The position numbers and the translations under genes are program-made. From Runella aurantiaca (GTDB lineage: Bacteria; Bacteroidota; Bacteroidia; Cytophagales; Spirosomataceae), in NCBI RefSeq assembly GCF_003339505.1, contig NZ_QPIW01000019.1, positions 62,001 to 126,000 of the forward strand: a stretch of DNA of 64,000 nucleotides, given 5' to 3'. The notes beneath the pieces were generated by a model. It was not told the origin of the DNA. It did not search any database and worked only from the letters and a program-made list of their open reading frames with translations. Each line of letters opens with the position of its first letter. Position 1 is the stretch's first letter. Positions 9,834 through 18,108 of this stretch are shown here, piece after piece.

Positions 9834-10239
9834 GATTGTTCTTGACACCAATACCTTGGTTAGTGCAGCACTAATCAAAAAATCAATTAGCCGAGACGCT
9901 TTTGACAAAGCACTTCAAATTGGACAATTGCTGGCTTCCGAAAAAACACTCAATGAGTTGGCAGACGTTCTTGCCCGTGAGAAATTTGACAAATATGTCA
10001 GTCTAAAGGAGCGACAGGAGTTTTATGTCAGCTACTTAGAAATAGTGAACATGAAGGATATTGTGGAAGTCATTACTGATTGCCGCGATTCCAAAGACAA
10101 TAAATTTTTAGAAATAGCCGTATCGGGGAAAGCCAACATCATTGTATCGGGCGATGCCGATTTACTTGTATTGCACCCTTATCGGAACATTGAAATCCTA
10201 ACACCTCGCCAGTTTTTAGAATGGCAGCCCAAACCATAA
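9826..10239 (+). CDS. PIN-domain ribonuclease toxin (COG1569-like)
   Basis: 137 residues from a GTG at 9826; no ATG is available and the frame overlaps the antitoxin by 8 bases, which fits translational coupling. The PIN active-site acids are present: Asp in LDTNTL (residue 7), a conserved acid near DVLARE, then DCRDSKDNKFLEIA and SGDADLL, the classical COG1569 C-terminal signature. PIN toxins cleave RNA in a metal-dependent manner and are held by the cognate antitoxin encoded just upstream. The next gene, an AAA ATPase, starts 5 bases after the stop (or overlaps it by 19 bases with an alternative ATG), tying the pair to the downstream genes. Confidence 0.85.
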   Translation: MIRIVLDTNTLVSAALIKKSISRDAFDKALQIGQLLASEKTLNELADVLAREKFDKYVSLKERQEFYVSYLEIVNMKDIVEVITDCRDSKDNKFLEIAVSGKANIIVSGDADLLVLHPYRNIEILTPRQFLEWQPKP

Positions 10240-10244
10240 CACCC

Positions 10245-11999
10245 ATGAACACCCACCTTAAAGGATTTGGATTAGAAAACTTCCGCGTATTTAAAGATTA
10301 TACGTGGTTTGACTTTGCACCGATAACGGTGCTGACGGGCACGAATAGCTCGGGAAAAAGCTCATTAATCAAGGCATTATTACTGCTTGAAAACAGCATT
10401 TCAAAACCCGGGCAACTCAAACTTGAATTTTCTAATGACAATGTATATCAGTTAGGTAATTTTGAGCGCATTATAAACAATAAATCTTCCGATAACACAG
10501 TATCATTTCACTTCCCTTATCAATTACAGCATTTTCCTACGTTGGGAGATTCCTACGAATGCCAAGTTTCAGTAACGTTTAGAAAAGAGGATGATTCAGA
10601 TGCTGCTACTGTAGCCAATTTTTCTATTTTAGTTAAAAATACCCCCCTTTTAATATACGGAGATAATAAATTATGGTTTTATTTTGATATTTTTTTAAGC
10701 GAGGTATTTCTTAAACTAAATGAGTTCAAGATAAATGAATACAAAAAAATGAGAGTTCCTCTTCTCGACCCTTTCAAGGACAGTAACGAGCTTAAAAAGA
10801 AGGACATTGTCGATTCAATTACCTTTCTGTTATTAAAAAAATTAGACAATTTTTCAGCAAAGACAAAAGAGCAATCGTTTAAAGATTTTGCTGCGTCGCT
10901 TCGAGGTGTTGATAAAGGATATTCTGAGATTATTGAAAAAAAAACAAAACAAGAATTGGAAGAAATTTTAGACCTCTATCAGAAAAAAATACAACTAAAA
11001 AAAGGAAGTCCAGACACAGAATTGACGACTAAAATTTACTCAACCACCTATAATCCAGAATTAGAAGAAGAAGTAGTTGAATTTATGGATGTCCATGAAG
11101 ATGACAACCCACTTCGTACTATTCTTAGAACGTATGGACTCAGCGATAGCTTGATTGAGTTCATAGATTTAGAAGTATTAGGATTTAGTAATCGGTTTTT
11201 AAAGGGAGAGTGGCTAAATGAGTTGCAAAAAATTCAGTACCAACCGGCTGTGAGAGGAAAGGTGAACAGAATATATAGAAAAGAAGAAAAAGACGTTTTG
11301 AATGAGTTAATAACTGCTTTTTTTGAAAAGAAAGTGCCTGAGAAAAACATTGATTTTCTGCAAAAATGGTCTGCAAGATTTAATTTATTGGGGGAAATAA
11401 AACCGTTTTTAGATTCCAAATACAACGTACAAAGTATTGAAATCGGAGATTCTCCACTCGTAGAGCAGGGTTTAGGAATTTCGCAGTTAGTTGCACTTCT
11501 TCTTACCATAATCACCAAAGAAGACAATAAAAAAGTATTTATTTTTGAGGAACCTGAAGCTAACTTACATCCTAAGTTTCAAAGCCAGTTAGCAGATATG
11601 TTTATAGATGCGGCAAAAACATTCAATATCCAATTTATCATCGAAACACATAGTGAATATTTGATTCGAAAGTTGCAATATCTTATCGCTAAATCAGCAG
11701 CATTACCTGAGCCTCAGGTAAAAGATGACGATAGAGATAAAATAACGCCAGACGATATATTTATGGGTAAAAAGGAATTGAAACGATTTAAACGAGCGGA
11801 ACCAAAGATGAAAAAAGAAGACCTCAACATCTACTACTTCCATGACCCTAACAACGTCCCCGCAGGCGAACCACAGGTGAAGAAAATCGAAATCTTAGAA
11901 GACGGCAGTTTGTCAAGTGATTTTGGCACGGGCTTTTTTGACGAGGCTACTAATTGGAAATTTGAGTTAATGCGTCTAAAAAATGCCCAAAAGAACTAA
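10245..11999 (+). CDS. AAA-family ATPase with DUF3696-type C-terminus (OLD/SMC-like)
   Basis: 584 residues from ATG 10245; an ATG at 10221 would add 8 residues and overlap the PIN gene. The N-terminus holds an SMC/RecF-like beta-strand and Walker A (GTNSSGKSS, about residues 32-40). A long, lysine-rich, poorly conserved middle region follows. The C-terminal half has an ABC-type signature region (QGLGISQL), Walker B FIFEEPEANLHP and the H-loop ETHSEYLI, then a tail ending near DLNIYYFHDP and VKKIEIL, as in DUF3696 proteins. Such stand-alone ATPases recur in phage-defence systems (Septu PtuA, Gabija GajA and retron-associated relatives), always with an effector partner. The gene is strikingly AT-rich against its neighbours. 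Specific role unknown. Confidence 0.82.
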   Translation: MNTHLKGFGLENFRVFKDYTWFDFAPITVLTGTNSSGKSSLIKALLLLENSISKPGQLKLEFSNDNVYQLGNFERIINNKSSDNTVSFHFPYQLQHFPTLGDSYECQVSVTFRKEDDSDAATVANFSILVKNTPLLIYGDNKLWFYFDIFLSEVFLKLNEFKINEYKKMRVPLLDPFKDSNELKKKDIVDSITFLLLKKLDNFSAKTKEQSFKDFAASLRGVDKGYSEIIEKKTKQELEEILDLYQKKIQLKKGSPDTELTTKIYSTTYNPELEEEVVEFMDVHEDDNPLRTILRTYGLSDSLIEFIDLEVLGFSNRFLKGEWLNELQKIQYQPAVRGKVNRIYRKEEKDVLNELITAFFEKKVPEKNIDFLQKWSARFNLLGEIKPFLDSKYNVQSIEIGDSPLVEQGLGISQLVALLLTIITKEDNKKVFIFEEPEANLHPKFQSQLADMFIDAAKTFNIQFIIETHSEYLIRKLQYLIAKSAALPEPQVKDDDRDKITPDDIFMGKKELKRFKRAEPKMKKEDLNIYYFHDPNNVPAGEPQVKKIEILEDGSLSSDFGTGFFDEATNWKFELMRLKNAQKN

Positions 12000-12005
12000 G
12001 CCTGT

Positions 12006-13028
12006 ATGGAAATCTACATAGACAGTGCTTTTATGGAACGTTTTGCCGAGCAAACCTCCCACCCGCTACATGATGAACTCCGTCTTTTTCTGAAAAAACC
12101 CCAAACTGGACAGAAAATCCTAAATTTTAAGTCGCAGGAAGCATTTGAAAAAGCAGCTCTTGAAAACCCGTTATTGGAAATGTTGTTGGAATCAAGTGTC
12201 CCTATACTTAATCCCAACTTTCAGCAAGAAATGCAGGAGGAGACATTTTATGAGAATGGGGATTCTAAACTTTTTTTCAATGAAGATGGCCAAAACGACC
12301 AATGGGAGGCTGATTTTGGGTGCATTTTTATCAATAGCCAACAGTTGCACAAAGTCCATTTTTTATTCAATTGGCATTTGATACCTTTTACAAAATCACG
12401 CCCGCGCTTCAATAGTTGGAGCTTTATGGTACAGCTAAAGCACCCCTGCAATTCTCTTGTGATTACGGACAATTATCTTTTTGCCAAAGAAGATTTATTA
12501 CAAAACCACAGGCAGTTAGATGAAAATTTATTGTCGTTGTTGGCAGAACTGCTACCTTCTGCTCTTAAGATCCCTTTCCATTTGACTATCATTGGTTCTC
12601 CTATTGACAAAAGAGGTACTTATCAGAATTATCTCAAAAGCAACATTACGAAATTGCACAATTACATTTTAGAGAAATTGGCACATCGCTTCACTTACCC
12701 TATACACCTAAATATCCTCATTGCCCCGTTTCATGACCGAAACATTCTAACAAACTACGCGTGGATAAGTTCAGGGAATAGTTTTACCTATTTTGAAAAT
12801 CGCAGATTGCACTCCAATACAAACCTAACATTTCAGCCTGTCACGCAACTTAACAGTACCTATAATCCATTCTATCATACATCGGAGCAAACAGAAAAAT
12901 CGGTTTCGGTCAAAGAGGTGTGGAAAAGTCTTAAAAGCAACTGCAGCTATTATCAAAAGTTAAATCCCGACGAAAGTAAGCCTTATAAATATCGCTCAAG
13001 CAACTATTTAAATCGCCTATTATCTTAG
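12006..13028 (+). CDS. Unrecognised protein, candidate effector/partner of the ATPase
   Basis: 340 residues, starting 6 bases after the ATPase stop. I do not recognise a family. Visible features: no signal peptide or membrane segment; a predicted alpha/beta body with VITDNYLF at about 153-160, LTIIGSP at about 193-199, a helix rich in Lys/His, LNILIAPF at 235-242, then HDRNILTNY (243-251) followed by GNSF. A beta-strand leading into an HDR motif and a TN(Y) turn resembles the arrangement seen in some phospholipase-D-like nuclease folds, but no HKD motif is present and this is speculation. It is AT-rich like the ATPase gene and almost certainly translated with it. Confidence 0.7.
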   Translation: MEIYIDSAFMERFAEQTSHPLHDELRLFLKKPQTGQKILNFKSQEAFEKAALENPLLEMLLESSVPILNPNFQQEMQEETFYENGDSKLFFNEDGQNDQWEADFGCIFINSQQLHKVHFLFNWHLIPFTKSRPRFNSWSFMVQLKHPCNSLVITDNYLFAKEDLLQNHRQLDENLLSLLAELLPSALKIPFHLTIIGSPIDKRGTYQNYLKSNITKLHNYILEKLAHRFTYPIHLNILIAPFHDRNILTNYAWISSGNSFTYFENRRLHSNTNLTFQPVTQLNSTYNPFYHTSEQTEKSVSVKEVWKSLKSNCSYYQKLNPDESKPYKYRSSNYLNRLLS

Positions 13029-13033
13029 CCCCC

Positions 13034-13642
13034 ATGACCTCCTACCTCTCCCACACCAACCGCCAAGGCGATACCGCTTACATCAGGGCCGTGCCTACGG
13101 CCAAGGGCGGTACGCGCTACTACATCACCAAAGACCCAAAAGCGGCTGATTTGTTGGAAGAAATGCCAAGCGGGTTTGAGTTTTATGAATATCCGTCGGA
13201 TGCACGTATTGTATTTCGTAAAAGAGTGACTTGCAAAATTACTGCCTCCGAGCGGCAAGTGGTTGAAGATGCGATGCACAACCTGTCGGATGTCAAGGAT
13301 TTTATCGTAGCCGCTGAGGGAAATACCCTTACCATTTATATTTCTCAGTTTAGTTCCATATCGGGCGAACACGAAAACCCCACCACCGAAGAAACCCGAT
13401 TGAATTGGGGCGGCGAACACGTAGATAGATTTAAGCAATACGACGATTATGTAAGGTTTGTGCTTGTCAGTGAAGCCAACCGTACTTTCCGACTCGAACG
13501 AATTGTCTTCTTAGGTTTTTTCAACCGTGACTATGCCGAGTTAGAAACCTCCGATGATTTGGAGTCGTTGGCCGAAATGGTTTGTCAGCACATCGGTTAT
13601 CCTACGTATTTTGATTTGGCTCCCAAAGGTTGGGAAGAGTAA
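13034..13642 (+). CDS. Unrecognised 202-residue cytoplasmic protein
   Basis: The gene starts 5 bases after the preceding stop and closes the five-gene unit. The protein is mixed alpha/beta with no signal peptide or membrane segment. The N-terminus (RQGDTAYIRAV, then GGTRYYIT) looks like a beta-hairpin; the middle has a short helical stretch (ASERQVVEDAM), the C-terminal part is rich in aromatic and acidic residues (RFKQYDDYVRFV, RIVFLGFFNRDY) and ends PKGWEE. No catalytic motif is evident. Its base composition returns toward the chromosomal norm compared with the two genes before it. It could be a specificity or regulatory subunit; that is only inference from position. Confidence 0.65.
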   Translation: MTSYLSHTNRQGDTAYIRAVPTAKGGTRYYITKDPKAADLLEEMPSGFEFYEYPSDARIVFRKRVTCKITASERQVVEDAMHNLSDVKDFIVAAEGNTLTIYISQFSSISGEHENPTTEETRLNWGGEHVDRFKQYDDYVRFVLVSEANRTFRLERIVFLGFFNRDYAELETSDDLESLAEMVCQHIGYPTYFDLAPKGWEE

Positions 13643-13923
13643 CCTTTCTACATGGTTTCCCTCAATTACTCCAACCTCAGCAACATAGAAGCTGACGAAG
13701 CAACCCTCGAAATGTTCTAAATTTGGGGCTTTTGGACGAATGAATACTGATTTTAAGCCCTCTCTACAACTACCTCCGGCACTGTATTTGTAACTTTGAT
13801 TCAGCAGTCAAGTACAATTTTTGGAATATTGACGTTACTTTTGTGCGTGTATTTCATTACGTTGTTTTACAACTCCGCTTTGTATTGGGGGTTGATTGAT
13901 TTTCAATTGTGGATAAAGGAACA
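13643..13923. other. Intergenic region with a 22-codon mini-frame
   Basis: 281 bases between the last gene of the ATPase unit and the glycosidase. An ATG at 13652 opens a 22-codon frame ending at 13720 that begins 9 bases after the previous stop; it has no recognisable product. Downstream there are two -7-like sequences on the plus strand, TAACTTTG near 13791 and TACTTTTG near 13837, either of which could serve the glycosidase gene; neither has TTTG at the right distance. No clear terminator hairpin was seen. Confidence 0.4.
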
Positions 13924-15867
13924 ATGCCCTTGAAAAATCTTCTATTTCTTCTTTTGGTTAGCTTTTCTCTTTTCGCACAGCCCAAGCGTGAATTTAGGGG
14001 GGTGTGGATTGCCAATGTCGGGAATGTGGACTGGCCTTCTACCAAAGGACTTTCTGCCGCCCGGCAGCAACAAGAATTGATTGATTTGCTGGATATGATT
14101 CAACGACGCGGACTCAACGCCGTGTTTTTTCAGATACGCAATGCCTGTGATGCGGTTTATGAAAGCAAGCTAGAACCTTGGTCCGAATGGCTTACGGGAC
14201 AGCAGGGGCAATCGCCCGGCTACGATCCACTGGCGTTTATGATACAAGAATGCCGCAAACGTAATCTCGAAATCCACGCGTGGATGAACCCCTACCGTGC
14301 CGTGACGGATATTCGTACGGCTTCGCTCGCTTCCAATCACGTTGCCAAAGTCCGCCCTGATGTACTGCTATCTTACGGCCCGTTACGGATTCTGGATCCA
14401 GGCCGCCCCGAAGTACGCTCGTTTGTGACCCGCGTGGTCATGGATGTGGTACGCCGCTACGATGTAGACGGCATTCATTTCGATGATTATTTTTACCCTT
14501 ATCCCCAAACGGGCGTCACGCTCAACGACAACGCTACTTTTGCGGAGCACAATCGCGGGTTTACCAACCGCGCCGACTGGCGTCGCGACAATGTTAACTT
14601 ACTCATTGAATCCGTCGCCGACAGCCTGAGAAGAGTAAAACCTTGGGTCAAATTTGGGGTATCTCCTTTTGGTATTTGGAAAAACCGCAGCAGCTCGGCA
14701 GAAGGCTCAAACTCTCGCGGTTTTGAAGCTTATTCTGGAAATTTTGCCGATGCCCGCAAATGGATACAAGAAGGCTGGGTAGACTATATTGCTCCGCAGG
14801 TGTATTGGAGCATGGGCAACGGGTCTGCCAATTATACGCATTTGGTACCTTGGTGGAGCGAAAACGTATCGGAGCAACACCTTTACATTGGCCACGGAGT
14901 GTACAAAGTCAACAGCGATGCCAACTGGCGTAGACCCATGGAGGTTTCCAATCAAATACGCTATAACCGAACCTTTGCCAATGTGCACGGAAGTATTCTT
15001 TTCAGCGCCAAAACGCTTCGCAACAACCCAAATCAGTTGTGCGATATTCTCTGTCAAGAAGTGTATCAATCTCCTGCGCTCGTTCCAGCCATGCCTTGGA
15101 AAAGCACAACTCCTCCACCTGTACCTACTGACCTCGAAACAGAACTTAACGATAACAACACCATTACCTTAACGTGGTCTTATCCTTATACGCCCACTTC
15201 TGAGCGCGACAAAGCCCGGTATTTCGTTGTCTATAGAAGCATCAACAAAGCCTCCATCGACCTTCGCACGGGGTTATCCATTCGTGCCATTGTCGTAAAC
15301 GAAGCAGGAAAAAACACGTTTACCTTTACAGATTTGCAAGTCACCCCCGGCACCAAATACAACTACACCATCAGTGCGTTCAACCGACTTCATAATGAAA
15401 GTAAACCAACCGATGTGGTTAGTATCTCCACCACGCAACGGGCGGTAGAAGTGGTGGAAGAAGCCCCCAAGCCGATTTTACCTTTGGCTTCACAATTACA
15501 GGCACCGATTACTCCCCACGAAGAACCTACGGAAGCCATTGCGGCTGCCGAAGAAGAAAAAGAAGAGGCCGAGCCTGAAACTACGGAAACACCCGCCACT
15601 GAATCAGAGGAGCTGTTAGAAGTTTTCCCCAATCCATTCAACCAGCAGATAGACATTCGGTACCGACTTACCGAAGCCACCGAGGTGTCGCTTTATGTGT
15701 ACGATTCGCACGGCACACGCGTGGGGGCGTTGGTGGTGAACAAACCTCAGGAAGTAGGCACGTATTCTGTTAAATTTAATGGGCAATTCCTGAGCGAAGG
15801 CGCGTATTACGCCCGTTTGATGGCGGGTCCCGTACAAAAAACCGTTAAGATGGTTTTGAAACGTTAG
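13924..15867 (+). CDS. GHL10 (DUF187/YngK-like) glycoside hydrolase with T9SS tail
   Basis: 647 residues from ATG 13924, which gives a clean signal peptide (PLKNLLFLLLVSFSLFAQ); a GTG 15 bases upstream is less likely. Residues about 20-370 form the GHL10 TIM-barrel: REFRGVWIANVGNVDWPS, FQIRNACDAVYES, HAWMNPYRAV and the active-site region GIHFDDYFYP. A fibronectin III domain (about 385-500), an acidic Glu/Ala-rich linker and a type A Por sorting domain (VFPNPFNQQI ... GAYYARL ... KMVLKR) complete it. Homologues act on peptidoglycan- or polysaccharide-derived sugars; the substrate here is not determined. It is likely exported by the type IX pathway. Confidence 0.9.
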   Translation: MPLKNLLFLLLVSFSLFAQPKREFRGVWIANVGNVDWPSTKGLSAARQQQELIDLLDMIQRRGLNAVFFQIRNACDAVYESKLEPWSEWLTGQQGQSPGYDPLAFMIQECRKRNLEIHAWMNPYRAVTDIRTASLASNHVAKVRPDVLLSYGPLRILDPGRPEVRSFVTRVVMDVVRRYDVDGIHFDDYFYPYPQTGVTLNDNATFAEHNRGFTNRADWRRDNVNLLIESVADSLRRVKPWVKFGVSPFGIWKNRSSSAEGSNSRGFEAYSGNFADARKWIQEGWVDYIAPQVYWSMGNGSANYTHLVPWWSENVSEQHLYIGHGVYKVNSDANWRRPMEVSNQIRYNRTFANVHGSILFSAKTLRNNPNQLCDILCQEVYQSPALVPAMPWKSTTPPPVPTDLETELNDNNTITLTWSYPYTPTSERDKARYFVVYRSINKASIDLRTGLSIRAIVVNEAGKNTFTFTDLQVTPGTKYNYTISAFNRLHNESKPTDVVSISTTQRAVEVVEEAPKPILPLASQLQAPITPHEEPTEAIAAAEEEKEEAEPETTETPATESEELLEVFPNPFNQQIDIRYRLTEATEVSLYVYDSHGTRVGALVVNKPQEVGTYSVKFNGQFLSEGAYYARLMAGPVQKTVKMVLKR

Positions 15868-15945
15868 GAAGTATTAACAAAAATCAGGGCACGAATCTAA
15901 CTCCATTCTTCGTTGATAGCCCACAAACAAATTATAATTACACCC

Positions 15946-16668
15946 ATGAAACGATTCGTATTAAGTGCCTTGTTGCTTGCTACAAGTGCCGTTACTTTTG
16001 CCCAAACTACAACAGCCGTGGAAAAAGACCCCATCAAAAAAATCGAAGTTACGGGCACCGCCGAATTGGAGGTCGTTCCCGACGAACTGTATTTTACCAT
16101 TTCGTTGAAAGAATATTTCAAAGACGAAAAAAATCAAAAAGACAAAATTGGTCTTGAAACCCTTGAAAAACAACTCATTGAGGCCGTAAAAAGTGCTGGT
16201 TTGCCCAAAGAAAACCTTAGCATCAGCGGCGTAACGGGCTACCGTGAATGGACTGGCAAGAAAAAACCTCAACATTTTCTGGCAGGGAAGCAGTTTCAAC
16301 TCAAACTTTCAAATGCCAATAACATCAATGAACTAATGTCAAAAGTGGACGACAGGGGCGTAGAGTACGTCAACATGAGCCGCGTGGAGCATTCCAAAAA
16401 AGAGGAATTTCGTCGGCAAGTCAAAGTCAATGCGCTCAAAGCAGCCAAAGAAAAAGCGGGTTATTTGCTAGAATCCATCGGTGAGAAATTGGGCGAAGTG
16501 CTCGAAATTCACGAAGTGGAAGAAGGCAGCGTATATCCAATGTACAAACAGGCGCAATACAACGTGCGCATGATGGCCGCCGATGCTGCGCCCGAAGGAG
16601 GCGAAGCCATTGAATACCAAAAGATTAAATACAGCTACCGCATGAACGCCACGTTCAGAATCAAATAG
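15946..16668 (+). CDS. SIMPL-domain (DUF541) periplasmic protein
   Basis: 240 residues from ATG 15946 (MKRFVLSALLLATSAVTFAQ is a good signal peptide). The rest is a single SIMPL domain: the opening KIEVTGTAELEVVPDELYFT is the family hallmark, the middle holds the alternating strand/helix pattern, and the end repeats a strand (YRMNATFRI). SIMPL proteins such as BP26 and YggE form periplasmic ring or channel-like oligomers and are linked to oxidative stress tolerance; biochemical role remains unclear. It stands alone, ending at a bidirectional terminator shared with the convergent acyl-CoA dehydrogenase gene. Confidence 0.88.
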   Translation: MKRFVLSALLLATSAVTFAQTTTAVEKDPIKKIEVTGTAELEVVPDELYFTISLKEYFKDEKNQKDKIGLETLEKQLIEAVKSAGLPKENLSISGVTGYREWTGKKKPQHFLAGKQFQLKLSNANNINELMSKVDDRGVEYVNMSRVEHSKKEEFRRQVKVNALKAAKEKAGYLLESIGEKLGEVLEIHEVEEGSVYPMYKQAQYNVRMMAADAAPEGGEAIEYQKIKYSYRMNATFRIK

Positions 16669-16680
16669 TCATTTTCAATT

Positions 16681-16720
16681 CACCCAAAGACACAAAGAAA
16701 GTCTGTCTTTGGGTGACTAT
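16681..16720. terminator. Terminator between SIMPL gene and acyl-CoA dehydrogenase gene
   Basis: Perfect 11-base arms CACCCAAAGAC (16681-16691) and GTCTTTGGGTG (16705-16715) with a 13-base loop, followed by ACTATTTTATTTTTTTC on the plus strand. It sits between two convergent genes; the T-rich side favours the plus direction. Confidence 0.85.
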
Positions 16721-16721
16721 T

Positions 16722-17939
16722 TTATTTTTTTCTTCTCACATCCAGTCCATACCCTTTCAAAATACTCCGCGCTAGGGCCGATTTATGTACTTCGTCGGCA
16801 CCGTCGTAAATACGGGCGGCCCGCTCGTGGGCGTACCAATACGAGAGTAAAATATCGCTGGTCATGCCCAGCCCGCCGTGGGTTTGAATGGAGCGGTCTA
16901 TGACGCGCAACATCATATTGGCCGTAAAAAACTTAATCATCGAAATCTCATCCCGCACCGATGCTGCGCCAAATTGGTCGATATTGTGCGCTGTGCGCAA
17001 AACCAGCAATCGAGCCGCATCTATTTCGGCCCGACTTTCGGCAATGAATCCCTGAATAAACTGGGTATCGCCCAGCACTTTCCCTTCTTCCAACTCCCGA
17101 CTCACGGCGTAACGGCACATCAGGTCAAAGCTACGCTCGGCAATACCAATAAACCGCATACAGTGGTGAATTCGCCCCGGGCCGAGGCGTTCTTGCGCCA
17201 ATAAAAATCCTGCTCCTTCAGCACCAATCAAGTTGGCCTGTGGTACGCGCACGTTTTCGTACAGCATCTCCGCATGACTCGCCCAACTATCGCCCGCGTG
17301 GCCCATAATGGGAATATTCCGTACCAATTTTACGCCTGGGGTTTCCATCGGCACCAAAATCTGGCTGGCGCGTTTGTGCGGGGCTGCTTCTGGATTGGTC
17401 ACGGCCATGACCACGGCAAACGCCGCGCCGTCGGCCGAACTGGTAAACCATTTATGGCCGTTGATGACATAATCGTCACCGTCTTTCACCGCCGTTGTTC
17501 CCATCCGAGTAGGGTTAGAACCCGCAAATTCTGGCTCGGTCATGCTGAAACAGCTCCGAATTTCGCCGTTCATTAGTGGCTTTAAATAACGCTCTTTGAG
17601 GTGTTGGGGCGCGTACTTGTGCATGAGTTCGGTATTTCCGATGTCGGGAGCTTGCGTGTTAAATACAAAATGCCCAAACGGCGAACTTGCCAACACTTCG
17701 CTAATTTGTCCAAATTCGCACAATGTCAGGTTCAGGCCACCGTCTTCTTCGGGCAAATGTAGTCCCCAAAGCCCTGCTTGTTTGACAAGTTGACGTTTCT
17801 GCTGCAAAATAGGCTCTACGTGCGAAAAATCATGGGCGAGGTATTCCGGGGTTTCGAGCGGATACAGCTCTTTTTCAATAAATACTTTGATTTTTGGCAA
17901 TAACTCCCGAGTACGGTCGGTGGCAAAGATTGGTTCCAT
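16722..17939 (-). CDS. Acyl-CoA dehydrogenase (ACAD10/11-like)
   Basis: 405 residues, the usual length. The three-domain fold is visible: N-terminal helices, the FAD-binding FSMTEPEFAGSNP near residue 160 and INGHKWFTSS near 187, and the C-terminal helical domain ending with ARIYDGADEVHK, where the acidic residue in GADEVH occupies the family's catalytic-base region. It oxidises an acyl-CoA to the enoyl-CoA, passing electrons to ETF. Sequence style is nearer to the ACAD10/11 (4-hydroxy/long-chain) branch than to short-chain enzymes (inference). No other fatty-acid genes adjoin. A -7-like element lies 41 bases upstream of the start. Confidence 0.92.
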   Translation of the reverse strand: MEPIFATDRTRELLPKIKVFIEKELYPLETPEYLAHDFSHVEPILQQKRQLVKQAGLWGLHLPEEDGGLNLTLCEFGQISEVLASSPFGHFVFNTQAPDIGNTELMHKYAPQHLKERYLKPLMNGEIRSCFSMTEPEFAGSNPTRMGTTAVKDGDDYVINGHKWFTSSADGAAFAVVMAVTNPEAAPHKRASQILVPMETPGVKLVRNIPIMGHAGDSWASHAEMLYENVRVPQANLIGAEGAGFLLAQERLGPGRIHHCMRFIGIAERSFDLMCRYAVSRELEEGKVLGDTQFIQGFIAESRAEIDAARLLVLRTAHNIDQFGAASVRDEISMIKFFTANMMLRVIDRSIQTHGGLGMTSDILLSYWYAHERAARIYDGADEVHKSALARSILKGYGLDVRRKK

Positions 17940-17979
17940 TGAGTTGGTTAAGGTTTGTTATGCACGCAGAATGACTCCC

Positions 17980-17987
17980 CAAATATA
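17980..17987 (-). promoter_or_regulatory. -7 element for acyl-CoA dehydrogenase
   Basis: Read on the minus strand this is TATATTTG, a full match to TAnnTTTG, about 41 bases before the ATG at 17939. There is no clear TTTG 19 bases upstream. Confidence 0.4.
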
Positions 17988-18077
17988 AAAAATAAAGCTT
18001 TACGGAAGTGGGGTTATTTGTCAGCCCAATAATTCAATTCCTGCAAAATTATTGGCAACAAAATCAACTATTTGCCC

Positions 18078-18085
18078 TAATTTTG
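18078..18085 (+). promoter_or_regulatory. -7 element for the ModF-like ATPase
   Basis: TAATTTTG fits TAnnTTTG and lies 23 bases before the ATG at 18109. It supports that ATG over the in-frame TTG at 18052. No convincing -33 element was found. Confidence 0.4.
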
Positions 18086-18108
18086 ACCACGAATTATTGT
18101 TTCTCCTC

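Noticed and set aside
12006-13028. Calling the HDRNILTNY protein a phospholipase-D nuclease
   Set aside because: There is no HxKxxxxD motif; the similarity is only a general strand-turn pattern, so it was left unassigned.
13909-13923. GTG start for the GHL10 gene
   Set aside because: The ATG at 13924 begins a clean signal peptide; the GTG adds only five charged residues.
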